From Micromonospora sicca (GTDB taxonomy: Bacteria > Actinomycetota > Actinomycetes > Mycobacteriales > Micromonosporaceae), in NCBI RefSeq assembly GCF_003172935.1, contig NZ_QGKS01000310.1:1-38692 (forward strand): DNA of 38,692 nt, written 5' to 3'. Numbering within the stretch: position 1 is the stretch's first letter; each line of letters begins with the position of its first letter. This document shows positions 25,764-33,382 of the stretch, piece after piece. Both the position numbers and the translations under genes were made by a program. The notes under the pieces are model-generated. The model did not search any database and was not told where the DNA came from. It saw nothing but the letters and a program-made list of their open reading frames with translations.

Positions 25764-26302
25764 TGGACGCCACCGAGTTGCTGCGGCATGACCACCGTGT
25801 GGTGGAACAGCTGTTCCGGGACTATCGGGCAGCGGAATCGGACGCGCAGCGACGCGGCGTGGTGGAGATCCTCGTCCGCGAGCTGTCGAAGCACGCCGCG
25901 CTCGAGGAGGTTCTCTTCTACCCGTTCGCCGCAAAGGTGTTGGCGGACGGGCAGGTCGACAGACACCTCGCCGGGCATCAGCCCGTCAAGGAGTTGCTCC
26001 TTGAACTGGACCGCTGCCGAGTCGGCGATCGCGCGCAGGACGAGCTGATGGAGCGGCTGGCTTCCGCCGTCGCTCGGCATGTGCAGGACGACGAGAACGA
26101 GCTCATGCCGCTGTTGTGCGCCCGAGCCGACGAGCAGGCCCTCCGCGAGCTGGGCCAGGAACTCGACCAGGGCAAGCAGCGGGCCCCGACGCGCCCGCAC
26201 CCGCACGCGCCGGACAAGCCCCCGGCGCTGGCCCTCGCGGCGCCGTTGGCGGCCATCTACGACCGGCTGCGGGATCGGATGCAAGGGAGGCAACGCACAT
26301 GA
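25763..26302 (+). CDS. Hemerythrin-domain protein of the hydrogenase operon
   Basis: This is a 179-aa protein with a four-helix hemerythrin/HHE fold. Likely di-iron ligands are His11 (RHDHRVVEQLF), His44 and Glu48 (KHAALEEVLFYPF), His72 (AGHQPVKELL), His106 and an acidic residue at about 110-113 (ARHVQDDENELMPLL). Hemerythrins bind O2, NO or store iron. The C-terminal ~40 residues are Pro/Arg-rich. It starts inside the stop codon of the protease-HypA gene (TGATG) and overlaps hhyS by 4 bases, so it is made in step with the enzyme. An O2-buffering or iron-handling role during assembly of this O2-exposed hydrogenase is inference. Confidence 0.85.
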   Translation: MDATELLRHDHRVVEQLFRDYRAAESDAQRRGVVEILVRELSKHAALEEVLFYPFAAKVLADGQVDRHLAGHQPVKELLLELDRCRVGDRAQDELMERLASAVARHVQDDENELMPLLCARADEQALRELGQELDQGKQRAPTRPHPHAPDKPPALALAAPLAAIYDRLRDRMQGRQRT

Positions 26303-27423
26303 CGCCGGGCATGCGCGACACCGGCGCGGTGATCCCGCAAGAGACCGGGTTCGACGAGATAACCATCCTCTGGATCTCGGAGGGCATGAGTTGTGACGGA
26401 GATTCCGTTTCCATGACGGCCTCCGGTCAACCGGCGATCGAGGACATCATTCTCGGGCTCATTCCCGGTCTGCCGAAGGTCAACCTGCACAACAAGGTGT
26501 TGTCGCCGGCGGCTGGCGGCGAGGAGTTCCTGGCGCCGTACCGCCGGGCAGCCCGCGGGGAGATGGCCGAGCCGTTCATCCTCGTCATCGAGGGGTCGAT
26601 CCCGAACGAGAACATCAACGGCGACGGGTACTGGACGTCGTTCGGCAACGACGAGAACACCGGTGAGCCGCTGACCCTCAACTGGTGGATCGACCAGCTG
26701 GCGCCGAAGGCGTGGGCGGTCGTCGCCGCCGGTACCTGCGCGACATACGGCGGCATCCATGCCATGGCGGGCAACCCGACGGGGTGCATGGGCCTTGCCG
26801 ACTATCTCGGGTGGGACTTCCGGTCCCAGGGCGGCTTGCCGATCGTCAACGTGCCCGGCTGCCCGATCCAGCCGGAGAACTTCATGGAGACCCTGACCTG
26901 GGTGCTCTACCACGCCGCCGGCTCGGCGCCGCCCCCGCCGCTGGACCACATGCTGCGGCCGCAGTGGCTGTTCGGCAAGACCGTGCACGAAGGCTGCGAC
27001 CGGGCCGCCTACTACGAGCAGGCCGACTTCGCCAAGGACTACAACTCGCCCAAGTGTCAGGTGAAGATCGGCTGCTGGGGGCCGGTCATCAACTGCAACG
27101 TCCCGAAGCGCGGCTGGATGGGCGGCGTCGGTGGCTGCCCCAACGTCGGCGGTATCTGCATCGGCTGCACCATGCCGGGATTCCCCGACAAGTTCATGCC
27201 GTTCATGGACATGCCGCCCGGTGGCAGCTTGTCCACGTTGCTGATCAAGCCGTACGGCGCACTGATCCGCCGCTTGCGCGGCATCACCAACGTCACCGCC
27301 AACCGGGAACCGAAGTGGCACCACAACGGTCCGGAGCTCACCAGCGGCTACAACCCCCGGTGGCGCCCGTACGGCCCGGCAGACCCCCGGCGTCAGGCGG
27401 CAATCGAGAGGAACCGACCGTGA
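26299..27423 (+). CDS. hhyS: [NiFe]-hydrogenase small subunit, Group 1h
   Basis: This is a 374-aa electron-transfer subunit with [FeS] clusters. The first motif is SCDGD (31-35) where most small subunits have CxxC, so Asp35 replaces the second cysteine of the proximal cluster, the hallmark of the O2-insensitive Group 1h enzymes. Other ligand segments are GTCATYGGIHAMAGNPTGCM, VNVPGCPIQPENF, and the distal/medial cysteines in VHEGCDRAAYYEQADF, SPKCQVKIGCWGPVINCNV and VGGCPNVGGICIGC. There is no twin-arginine signal, so the enzyme is probably cytoplasmic or attached to the inner membrane face. It overlaps the hemerythrin gene (ATGA) and hhyL (GTGA). This type oxidises H2 down to atmospheric levels. 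Confidence 0.95.
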   Translation: MTPGMRDTGAVIPQETGFDEITILWISEGMSCDGDSVSMTASGQPAIEDIILGLIPGLPKVNLHNKVLSPAAGGEEFLAPYRRAARGEMAEPFILVIEGSIPNENINGDGYWTSFGNDENTGEPLTLNWWIDQLAPKAWAVVAAGTCATYGGIHAMAGNPTGCMGLADYLGWDFRSQGGLPIVNVPGCPIQPENFMETLTWVLYHAAGSAPPPPLDHMLRPQWLFGKTVHEGCDRAAYYEQADFAKDYNSPKCQVKIGCWGPVINCNVPKRGWMGGVGGCPNVGGICIGCTMPGFPDKFMPFMDMPPGGSLSTLLIKPYGALIRRLRGITNVTANREPKWHHNGPELTSGYNPRWRPYGPADPRRQAAIERNRP

Positions 27424-29219
27424 CAGCGACGAGGCCGAAGCCGGCCGCCGGCCAGAAACCCGGCGAACTGGTGGAGATGGCGTGGGACCCGATCACCCGG
27501 ATCATCGGCAACCTCGGCGTCTACACGAAGATCGACTTCGCCAACCGCGTGGTCGCCGAATGCCACACCACGTCGTCGCTGTTCCGCGGCTACTCGGTCT
27601 TCATGAAGGGGAAGGACCCGCGCGACGCCGGCTTCATCACCAGCCGGATCTGCGGCATCTGCGGCGACAACCACACGACCTGCTCCGTCTACGCGCAGAA
27701 CATGGCGTACGGCATCAAGACCCCACCGCTCGCGGAGTGGATCATCAACCTCGGCGAGGCCGCCGAGTACATGTTCGACCACACCCTCTTCCAGGACAAT
27801 CTCGTCTTCGTCGACTTCTGCGAGGCGATGGTCAAGCAGACCAACCCCAGCGTCCTCGCCCGCGCGGAAGCCACCGCGGCGCCCGGCCGGGACATCCACG
27901 GCTACCGGACGATCGCCGACATCATGCGGGCCTACAACCCGTTCGAGGGCGAGGTCTACAAGGAGGCGCTGAAGGTCAGCCGGACGACCCGGGAGATGTT
28001 CTGCCTCATGGAGGGCCGGCACGTCCACCCGTCCACGGTCTATCCCGGCGGCGTCGGCACAATGCCCCAGCCGACCCTGTTCACCGACTACCTGAGCCGG
28101 CTGATCAGCATCCTGGACTTCGTCAAGAAGGCCGTCGCCATGAACGACGACGTCTTCGACTTCTGGTACGAGGCGCTGCCCGGCTATGAGGAAGTGGGCC
28201 GCCGGCGGGTCCTGCTCGGCTGCTGGGGCGCGTTCCAGAATCCCGACGTCGTCGACTACCGGTACGAGACCATGTCGAACTGGGGGCGGGCGATGCACGT
28301 CACGCCCGGCATCGTGGTCGACGGCAAACTGCTCACCACCGACCTGGTCGACATCAATCTCGGCATCCGCATCCTGCTCGGCAGCTCCTACTACAAAGAC
28401 TGGGTGGGTAACGAGGATCCCTTCGTCAAGTACGACCCGCTCGGCAACCCGGTCGACATCCGCCATCCCTGGAACCAGACCACCCTGCCGGATCCGCAGA
28501 AGCGCGACTTCGACGACAAGTACAGCTGGGTGATGAGCCCGCGCTGGTTCGACAAGAACAGCGGAGAGCATCTGGCGCTGGACACCGGCGGCGGCCCCTT
28601 CGCCCGGCTGTACACCACCGCGCTAGCGAAGATGGTCGACACGCCGTACGTCAAGTCGACCGGTAAGAGCGTGCTGATCTCGCTTCCGAGGAGCCAGCGG
28701 CTGCCCGAGACGACGTTGGAGTGGAAGATCCCGCGCTGGTCGAACGCGCTGGAGCGGGACCGCTCACGGGCCTATTTCATCGCGTACGCCGCAGCGATGT
28801 CGCTGTACTTCCTGGAACAGGCGATGGAGCGCATGCGCGGCGGCGACATGCGGGTCTTCACCGAGTTCGACGTGCCGGACGAGGCCATCGGCTGCGGCTT
28901 CCACGAGGCCGTCCGGGGCGCCCTGTCGCACCACCTCGTGATCAGGGACCGCAAGATCGCCAACTACCACCCGTACCCGCCGACGCCGTGGAACGGCAGT
29001 CCCCGCGACAGCTACGGCACACCCGGTCCGTACGAGGACGCGATCCAGAACATGCCCATCTTCGAGGAGAACGGCCCGGCCAACTTCAAGGGTGTGGACA
29101 TCATGCGGGCAGTGCGCAGTTTCGATCCGTGCCTGCCGTGCGGGGTGCACATGTACGTGGGCGGCGGTCGTACCGTCAAGAAGATCCACTCGCCGATGTT
29201 CGGCGCGTCACATGGGTGA
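27420..29219 (+). CDS. hhyL: [NiFe]-hydrogenase large (catalytic) subunit, Group 1h
   Basis: This is a 599-aa subunit. The [NiFe] site uses the N-terminal L1 motif RICGICGDNHTT (Cys78, Cys81) and the C-terminal L2 motif DPCLPCGVH (Cys571, Cys574, His577). Twenty-two residues follow His577 (MYVGGGRTVKKI to the end), the peptide normally removed by the maturation protease, which this operon supplies fused to HypA. Interior segments such as EGRHVHPSTVYPGGVGTMPQ and DTGGGPFARLYTTALAK fit the high-affinity actinobacterial type. The GTG at 27420 overlaps the hhyS stop codon. With HhyS it forms the H2-oxidising core; no cytochrome b partner is encoded, as expected for this group. Confidence 0.95.
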   Translation: MTATRPKPAAGQKPGELVEMAWDPITRIIGNLGVYTKIDFANRVVAECHTTSSLFRGYSVFMKGKDPRDAGFITSRICGICGDNHTTCSVYAQNMAYGIKTPPLAEWIINLGEAAEYMFDHTLFQDNLVFVDFCEAMVKQTNPSVLARAEATAAPGRDIHGYRTIADIMRAYNPFEGEVYKEALKVSRTTREMFCLMEGRHVHPSTVYPGGVGTMPQPTLFTDYLSRLISILDFVKKAVAMNDDVFDFWYEALPGYEEVGRRRVLLGCWGAFQNPDVVDYRYETMSNWGRAMHVTPGIVVDGKLLTTDLVDINLGIRILLGSSYYKDWVGNEDPFVKYDPLGNPVDIRHPWNQTTLPDPQKRDFDDKYSWVMSPRWFDKNSGEHLALDTGGGPFARLYTTALAKMVDTPYVKSTGKSVLISLPRSQRLPETTLEWKIPRWSNALERDRSRAYFIAYAAAMSLYFLEQAMERMRGGDMRVFTEFDVPDEAIGCGFHEAVRGALSHHLVIRDRKIANYHPYPPTPWNGSPRDSYGTPGPYEDAIQNMPIFEENGPANFKGVDIMRAVRSFDPCLPCGVHMYVGGGRTVKKIHSPMFGASHG

Positions 29220-29823
29220 GCAGCCGGACGTCCAGCGGCTCGACGACGCGGCCGTCGAGCCGCGGCTGGCACGTTTGGACGCCGTGCTCGGCCAGCTCGA
29301 GCAGACCCCCGGCCGCACCGCCGAGCTGGCGCTGGAAGCGGTCGAGATGCTGACCGAGGTGTACGGCGAGGCGCTGGCCCGGGTCACCGATCTCGCCGCC
29401 GACAGCACCCGCGCACTCGACCGGCTCACCGAGGACGAGCTGCTGCGGCACCTGCTGCTGTTGCACCACATCCACCCGGATCCGCTGGACCGGCGCGTGG
29501 CCCGGGCGGTCGACGATCTCCGGCCGCAGCTGCGCACGCACGGCGCCGAGATCGCGCTCGTCGGTGTCCAGGGTGAGGTGGCGAGGATCAGCCTGTCGGC
29601 GAGTTCGTGCGGCGGTGGCGCAGCCGCGCTGCCTGATCTCGTACGGGAACAGGTCCTGGCGTTCGCGCCGGAACTGTCCGCGGTCGACCTGGTGGCGCCC
29701 GCGCCGGCTCCGGCGCTGATCCCGGTCGCCGCCCTGTGGCAGCGGCCGGATCGGACCGATGCGGCGACAGTGAACGAGGTGGGGCAGGCTGCCGGACCGC
29801 TCACGTCGGGTGGCCTGGCATGA
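29212..29823 (+). CDS. NifU-like hydrogenase accessory protein with a degraded CxxC
   Basis: This is a 203-aa protein. The N-terminal ~105 residues are helical (LDAVLGQLEQTPGRTAELAL, then EDELLRHLLLLHHIHPD). The middle part (about 110-160) has the NifU C-terminal-domain pattern: strands IALVGVQGEVARISLSAS, then SSCGGGAAALPDLVREQVLA. NifU domains carry CxxC for [FeS] assembly; here only Cys133 remains and Gly136 replaces the second cysteine. A Pro/Ala-rich tail follows. It overlaps hhyL by 8 bases. A role in cluster delivery or as an assembly scaffold for HhyS is plausible, but the missing cysteine argues against a classical NifU mechanism. Confidence 0.75.
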   Translation: MGEQPDVQRLDDAAVEPRLARLDAVLGQLEQTPGRTAELALEAVEMLTEVYGEALARVTDLAADSTRALDRLTEDELLRHLLLLHHIHPDPLDRRVARAVDDLRPQLRTHGAEIALVGVQGEVARISLSASSCGGGAAALPDLVREQVLAFAPELSAVDLVAPAPAPALIPVAALWQRPDRTDAATVNEVGQAAGPLTSGGLA

Positions 29824-30434
29824 CGGCGGGTGCCCTGCACCGGGCGATCCGCCGCGCGAGACGGCGCGCGGCCTCGATCGAGCGCTGCGGCATGTGCGCC
29901 GGGCCGGTCGGTCCGGAGCACCGGCACGTGTGGGACGAGCAGGACGGGGAGCTGATGTGCGCCTGCACGCCATGCTCCCTGCTGTTCGCCCGCGAGGCGG
30001 CCGGCGGCGGCAGGCACCAGCTCGTCCCCGCCCGCGGCAGGCGGTTGACGGGCCTGTCCGTCGACGAGCTCGGTGTGCCGGTCGGGCTGGTGTTCTTCGT
30101 GAAGCAGCAGGACGGCCGGGTGCTCGCCCACTACCCGAGTCCCCTCGGCACGACCGAGTCGGAGATCGATGCCGGCGCCTGGCGAGCGGTCGAGGCGCGA
30201 TCGCCCGCGCTGGCAGAGCTGAAGCCACGGGTCGAGGCCTTCCTGGTGTGGACGGGCCCGCCGCGCGGCGGCGGCCAGCAGTGGGTGGTGCCGGTCGACG
30301 ACTGCTTCCGACTCGTCGCCCTCATCCGCCAGCACTGGACGGGCATGTCGGGGGGAAGCGCGGTGTGGCGGGAGATTCCCCGATTCTTCGACGAACTCGG
30401 CCGACGACATGATCGGCCGTCCGGCAACGACTGA
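29820..30434 (+). CDS. DUF5947-family hydrogenase accessory protein
   Basis: This is a 204-aa protein of unknown function. A cysteine-rich N-terminal segment (Cys23, Cys26, Cys47, Cys49, Cys52: ERCGMCAGPVG and LMCACTPCSLLF) could bind zinc or an iron-sulfur cluster. A domain with GLSVDELGVPVGLVFFVKQQ and AYLVWTG-like strands follows. As I recall, DUF5947 proteins are restricted mostly to Group 1h hydrogenase clusters. The start overlaps the NifU-like gene by 4 bases. It may help build or wire the FeS part of HhyS; this is inference from location and the cysteines. Confidence 0.78.
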   Translation: MTAGALHRAIRRARRRAASIERCGMCAGPVGPEHRHVWDEQDGELMCACTPCSLLFAREAAGGGRHQLVPARGRRLTGLSVDELGVPVGLVFFVKQQDGRVLAHYPSPLGTTESEIDAGAWRAVEARSPALAELKPRVEAFLVWTGPPRGGGQQWVVPVDDCFRLVALIRQHWTGMSGGSAVWREIPRFFDELGRRHDRPSGND

Positions 30435-30448
30435 TGGAGGAGGCGGAA

Positions 30449-30652
30449 ATGGGCGAGATCCGAGCGGGCGATCCCGATGTCGAACTCGACGCACCGGCGC
30501 ACACCAAGGGCGTGGAGGAGGGCAACTCGCGGCGGAGGAGGCAGTCAGGCCATCAGGATGACGGGACGGTGGACGCGCGCCGCTCGACCGGTATCCGGCC
30601 GAAGAAGCACGACCCGATCCTGCCGATCATGCCGAACCTGCCACCGGGCTGA
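30449..30652 (+). CDS. Small hydrogenase-operon protein, 67 aa
   Basis: This is a 67-aa polar, charged protein (start MGEIRAGDPDVELDAP). Its distinctive part is the C-terminal KKHDPILPIMPNLPPG, a Pro-rich tail that looks like a binding peptide. It has no membrane segment or cysteine. The ATG at 30449 follows a strong GGAGGAGGCGG; an ATG at 30434 overlaps the previous stop codon and is in frame but lies before that site. The function is unknown. Its place in the operon suggests an assembly or interaction partner of the hydrogenase. Confidence 0.62.
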   Translation: MGEIRAGDPDVELDAPAHTKGVEEGNSRRRRQSGHQDDGTVDARRSTGIRPKKHDPILPIMPNLPPG

Positions 30653-30685
30653 GCGGGCCCGGACCAGGCCCGAAGGAGGTGAGCT

Positions 30686-30787
30686 GTGCGGAAGCTGTTG
30701 GTGCTGCTGGCCGGCGTGGTCGTGGCCGGGATGTTCTGGAAGGAACTTCCCGCGCTGCGGCGCTACATCAAGATCGAGAAAATGTAA
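30686..30787 (+). CDS. Very small membrane-anchored protein (33 aa, DUF6893-like)
   Basis: This is a 33-residue frame starting with GTG at 30686 after a near-perfect AAGGAGG site. It reads MRKLLVLLAGVVVAGMF, a single membrane helix, then the basic tail WKELPALRRYIKIEKM. Length, helix and tail match the small DUF6893-type proteins of actinobacteria, as I recall them. It lies between the 67-aa gene and hypC. It could anchor the soluble hydrogenase to the inner face of the membrane, close to quinone; this is inference. It is easily missed in annotation because of its size. Confidence 0.7.
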   Translation: MRKLLVLLAGVVVAGMFWKELPALRRYIKIEKM

Positions 30788-30808
30788 TCGGAAAGGACGG
30801 GTAGCTCG

Positions 30809-31081
30809 ATGTGCCTTGGCATCCCGGGCGAGATCGTCGAGATCAAGGCCGGCCGCGACGACCTCGCCATCGTCGACGTCGTCGGTGTCCGGCGGGCGAT
30901 CAACATCGGCCTGCTCGGTCCAGACCAGGTCGGTATCGGCGACTGGGTGCTCGTCCATGTCGGGTTCGCCATGTCGAAGATCGACGAAGCCGAGGCGGCC
31001 GCCACCTTGGAAATGTTGAACGGTCTCGGACAGGCGTACACCGACGAGTTGCAGGCGCTCGCCGAATCCGACATCACCTAG
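30809..31081 (+). CDS. hypC: HypC hydrogenase maturation chaperone
   Basis: This is a 90-aa protein of standard HypC length and order. It begins MCLGIPGEIVEI, where Cys2, exposed after Met removal, binds the iron of the Fe(CN)2CO unit, and continues through WVLVHVGFAMSKIDEAEA, the conserved strand and helix. It carries the iron unit between HypD and apo-HhyL. The ATG at 30809 follows GGAAAGGACGGG. hypD begins 10 bases after its stop codon. A second HypC-like gene lies in the opposing operon at 36335-36577. Confidence 0.94.
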   Translation: MCLGIPGEIVEIKAGRDDLAIVDVVGVRRAINIGLLGPDQVGIGDWVLVHVGFAMSKIDEAEAAATLEMLNGLGQAYTDELQALAESDIT

Positions 31082-31091
31082 GAAAAGTGAG

Positions 31092-32219
31092 ATGCGTTTC
31101 GTTGACGAGTACCGCGACGCGGACAAGGCGCAGGCGTTGGCCGCCCAGATCGCCGCGTTGTGCGAGCCGGGGCGGCAGTACAAGTTCATGGAGGTCTGCG
31201 GCGGGCACACGCACACCATCTACAAGCACGGGATCGAGGACTACCTGCCGGAGAGCGTCTCGCTGGTGCACGGGCCGGGCTGCCCGGTCTGTGTCATCCC
31301 GATGGGCCGGGTGGACGACGCCATCGCCATCGCGCACGAGCCGGGCGTCATCATGACGGCGTTCGGCGACATGATGCGGGTCCCAGGCGGGAACGGCTCC
31401 TTCCTGGACGCCAAGGCGGCTGGGGCGGACATCCGGATGGTGTACTCGCCGCTGGACGCGCTGAAGATCGCGCGGGCCAACCCGGACCGCAAGGTGGTCT
31501 TCATGGCGATCGGGTTCGAGACCACCTCGCCGTCGACCGCCATGACAGTGCTGCGGGCTGCCGCCGAGGGCATCGACAACTTCTCGGTCTTCTGCAACCA
31601 CGTCACCATCCTGCCGGCGATCAAGGCCATCCTCGACTCACCGGACCTGCGTCTCGACGGCTTTCTCGGGCCCGGGCACGTCTCCACCGTCATCGGCTGC
31701 CGACCGTACGAGTTCATCGCCCGCGACTACGGCAAGCCGCTGGTGTGTGCCGGTTTCGAACCGCTGGATCTGCTGCAGTCCGTCTTCATGCTGCTCAAAC
31801 AGCTCGCCGAGGGACGCTGCGAGGTGGAGAACCAGTACACGCGGGTGGTGCCCTGGGACGGCAACCTGCGGGCACTGGCGGCGATCGGCGAGGTCATGGC
31901 GCTGCGACCCTACTTCGAGTGGCGCGGCCTCGGTTTCATCTCGCACTCTGCGCTGCGGATGCGGGACGAGTACGCCGCCTACGACGCCGAGCGCCTCTTC
32001 GAGGTTCCCGGGGTGCGGGTGGCGGACCCGAAGGCCTGCCAGTGCGGCGAGGTGCTCAAGGGGGTACTCAAGCCCTGGGAGTGCAAGGTGTTCGGCACGG
32101 CGTGCACACCGGAGACGCCCATCGGCACGTGCATGGTCTCCTCGGAGGGCGCGTGCGCTGCCTACTACAACTTCGGCCGCTTCACGCGGCAGCGGCTCAC
32201 GGAGGCGACCCGGATATGA
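31092..32219 (+). CDS. hypD: HypD Fe-S maturation protein
   Basis: This is a 375-aa protein. Conserved cysteine motifs are MEVCGGHTH (Cys36), GPGCPVCVIPMG (Cys64, Cys67), and the C-terminal [4Fe-4S] set in KACQCGEVLKG, KPWECKVFGTACTPE and GTCMVSSEGACAAY. HypD is the scaffold on which the Fe(CN)2CO ligand sphere is built together with HypC and HypE. The length is usual, with no missing residues. The start follows a GAAAAGTGAG site, and it overlaps hypE by 4 bases. Confidence 0.95.
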   Translation: MRFVDEYRDADKAQALAAQIAALCEPGRQYKFMEVCGGHTHTIYKHGIEDYLPESVSLVHGPGCPVCVIPMGRVDDAIAIAHEPGVIMTAFGDMMRVPGGNGSFLDAKAAGADIRMVYSPLDALKIARANPDRKVVFMAIGFETTSPSTAMTVLRAAAEGIDNFSVFCNHVTILPAIKAILDSPDLRLDGFLGPGHVSTVIGCRPYEFIARDYGKPLVCAGFEPLDLLQSVFMLLKQLAEGRCEVENQYTRVVPWDGNLRALAAIGEVMALRPYFEWRGLGFISHSALRMRDEYAAYDAERLFEVPGVRVADPKACQCGEVLKGVLKPWECKVFGTACTPETPIGTCMVSSEGACAAYYNFGRFTRQRLTEATRI

Positions 32220-33367
32220 CGACCGAACGCACCGCGGGATGGGTCGAGCGGGCGGTGGCAGAGGCCGAGGCGACGACCGGTCACGAGGCGGGGCGGCTGT
32301 CGCCGGAGCAGCAGGTGCTGCAGCGCATCGAACGGGCGCGCCGACGCGCGCCGAAGATCAGGGAGAGCCGGATCACGCTCGCGCACGGCGCGGGCGGAAA
32401 GGCGACGCACAGCCTGATCGAAGGGCTGTTCGTCGAGGCGTTCCGCAACCCGACGCTGGAGGAACTCGACGACGGCGCGGTGCTCTCCGTGGGTACCAGC
32501 CGGCTGGCCTTCACCACCGACTCGTACGTGGTGTCGCCGCTGTTCTTCCCCGGCGGAGACATCGGCGACCTCGCCGTCAACGGCACCGTCAACGACCTGG
32601 CGGTCAGCGGGGCCCGCCCGCTGTACCTGTCGGCCGGGTTCATCCTGGAAGAGGGCTTTCCGGTCGCCGACCTGCAGCGGATCGCCACCTCGATGGCCGC
32701 CGCGGCGGAGCACGCCGGGGTCCAGGTGGTCACCGGCGACACGAAGGTGGTGCAGCGGGGCAAGGCCGACGGCTGCTACGTCAACACGGCGGGCGTCGGC
32801 GTGCTGGAGCGGCCGGTGACGCTGGGCCCCTCGCACGTCCGCCCCGGTGACGCGGTCGTCGTCTCCGGTCCGATCGGCGACCACGGCGTCACGATCATGC
32901 TCGCCCGCGGCGAGTTGGACATCGCGGCCGACCTCGCCTCGGACACCGCGGCGCTGCACGGTCTGGTGGATGCCCTGCTGGACGCGGCTCCCCGGGTACG
33001 GCTGCTGCGCGACGCCACCCGGGGCGGGGTGGCGACCATCCTCAACGAGGTGGCCCAGGCGGCCCAGCTCGCCGTCGTGGTCGACGAGGCCTCGGTACCC
33101 GTACGTCCCGCCGTGACCGGCGCCTGCGAGCTGCTCGGCATCGACCCGCTCTACGTGGCCTGCGAAGGACGCCTCGTGGCCGTGGTGGACGGCGCGCAGG
33201 CGGAGGCGGCCCTGGCGGCGCTGCGCGGCCACCCGCTCGGCGACGGCGCGGCGGTCATCGGTCGCGTCGCCGCCGACCCGCCCGGCATGGTGCTGCTCAA
33301 GACGGCGTTCGGCGGCACGCGGGTGGTCGACATGCTGGTCGGGGATCCACTCCCCCGCATCTGCTGA
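32216..33367 (+). CDS. hypE: HypE carbamoyl dehydratase
   Basis: This is a 383-aa protein. After a ~50-residue charged helical extension (RIERARRRAPKIRES), the PurM-like core begins with ITLAHGAGGKATHSLI and FTTDSYVVSPLFFPGGDIG. It ends in the canonical PRIC, whose C-terminal Cys receives the carbamoyl group from HypF and is dehydrated to thiocyanate, the source of the active-site CN ligands. The N-terminal extension is longer than in Escherichia coli HypE. It is the last gene of the rightward operon, convergent with hypF after 15 bases. Confidence 0.95.
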   Translation: MTTERTAGWVERAVAEAEATTGHEAGRLSPEQQVLQRIERARRRAPKIRESRITLAHGAGGKATHSLIEGLFVEAFRNPTLEELDDGAVLSVGTSRLAFTTDSYVVSPLFFPGGDIGDLAVNGTVNDLAVSGARPLYLSAGFILEEGFPVADLQRIATSMAAAAEHAGVQVVTGDTKVVQRGKADGCYVNTAGVGVLERPVTLGPSHVRPGDAVVVSGPIGDHGVTIMLARGELDIAADLASDTAALHGLVDALLDAAPRVRLLRDATRGGVATILNEVAQAAQLAVVVDEASVPVRPAVTGACELLGIDPLYVACEGRLVAVVDGAQAEAALAALRGHPLGDGAAVIGRVAADPPGMVLLKTAFGGTRVVDMLVGDPLPRIC

Positions 33368-33382
33368 CGCCGGTTTTGCGGG

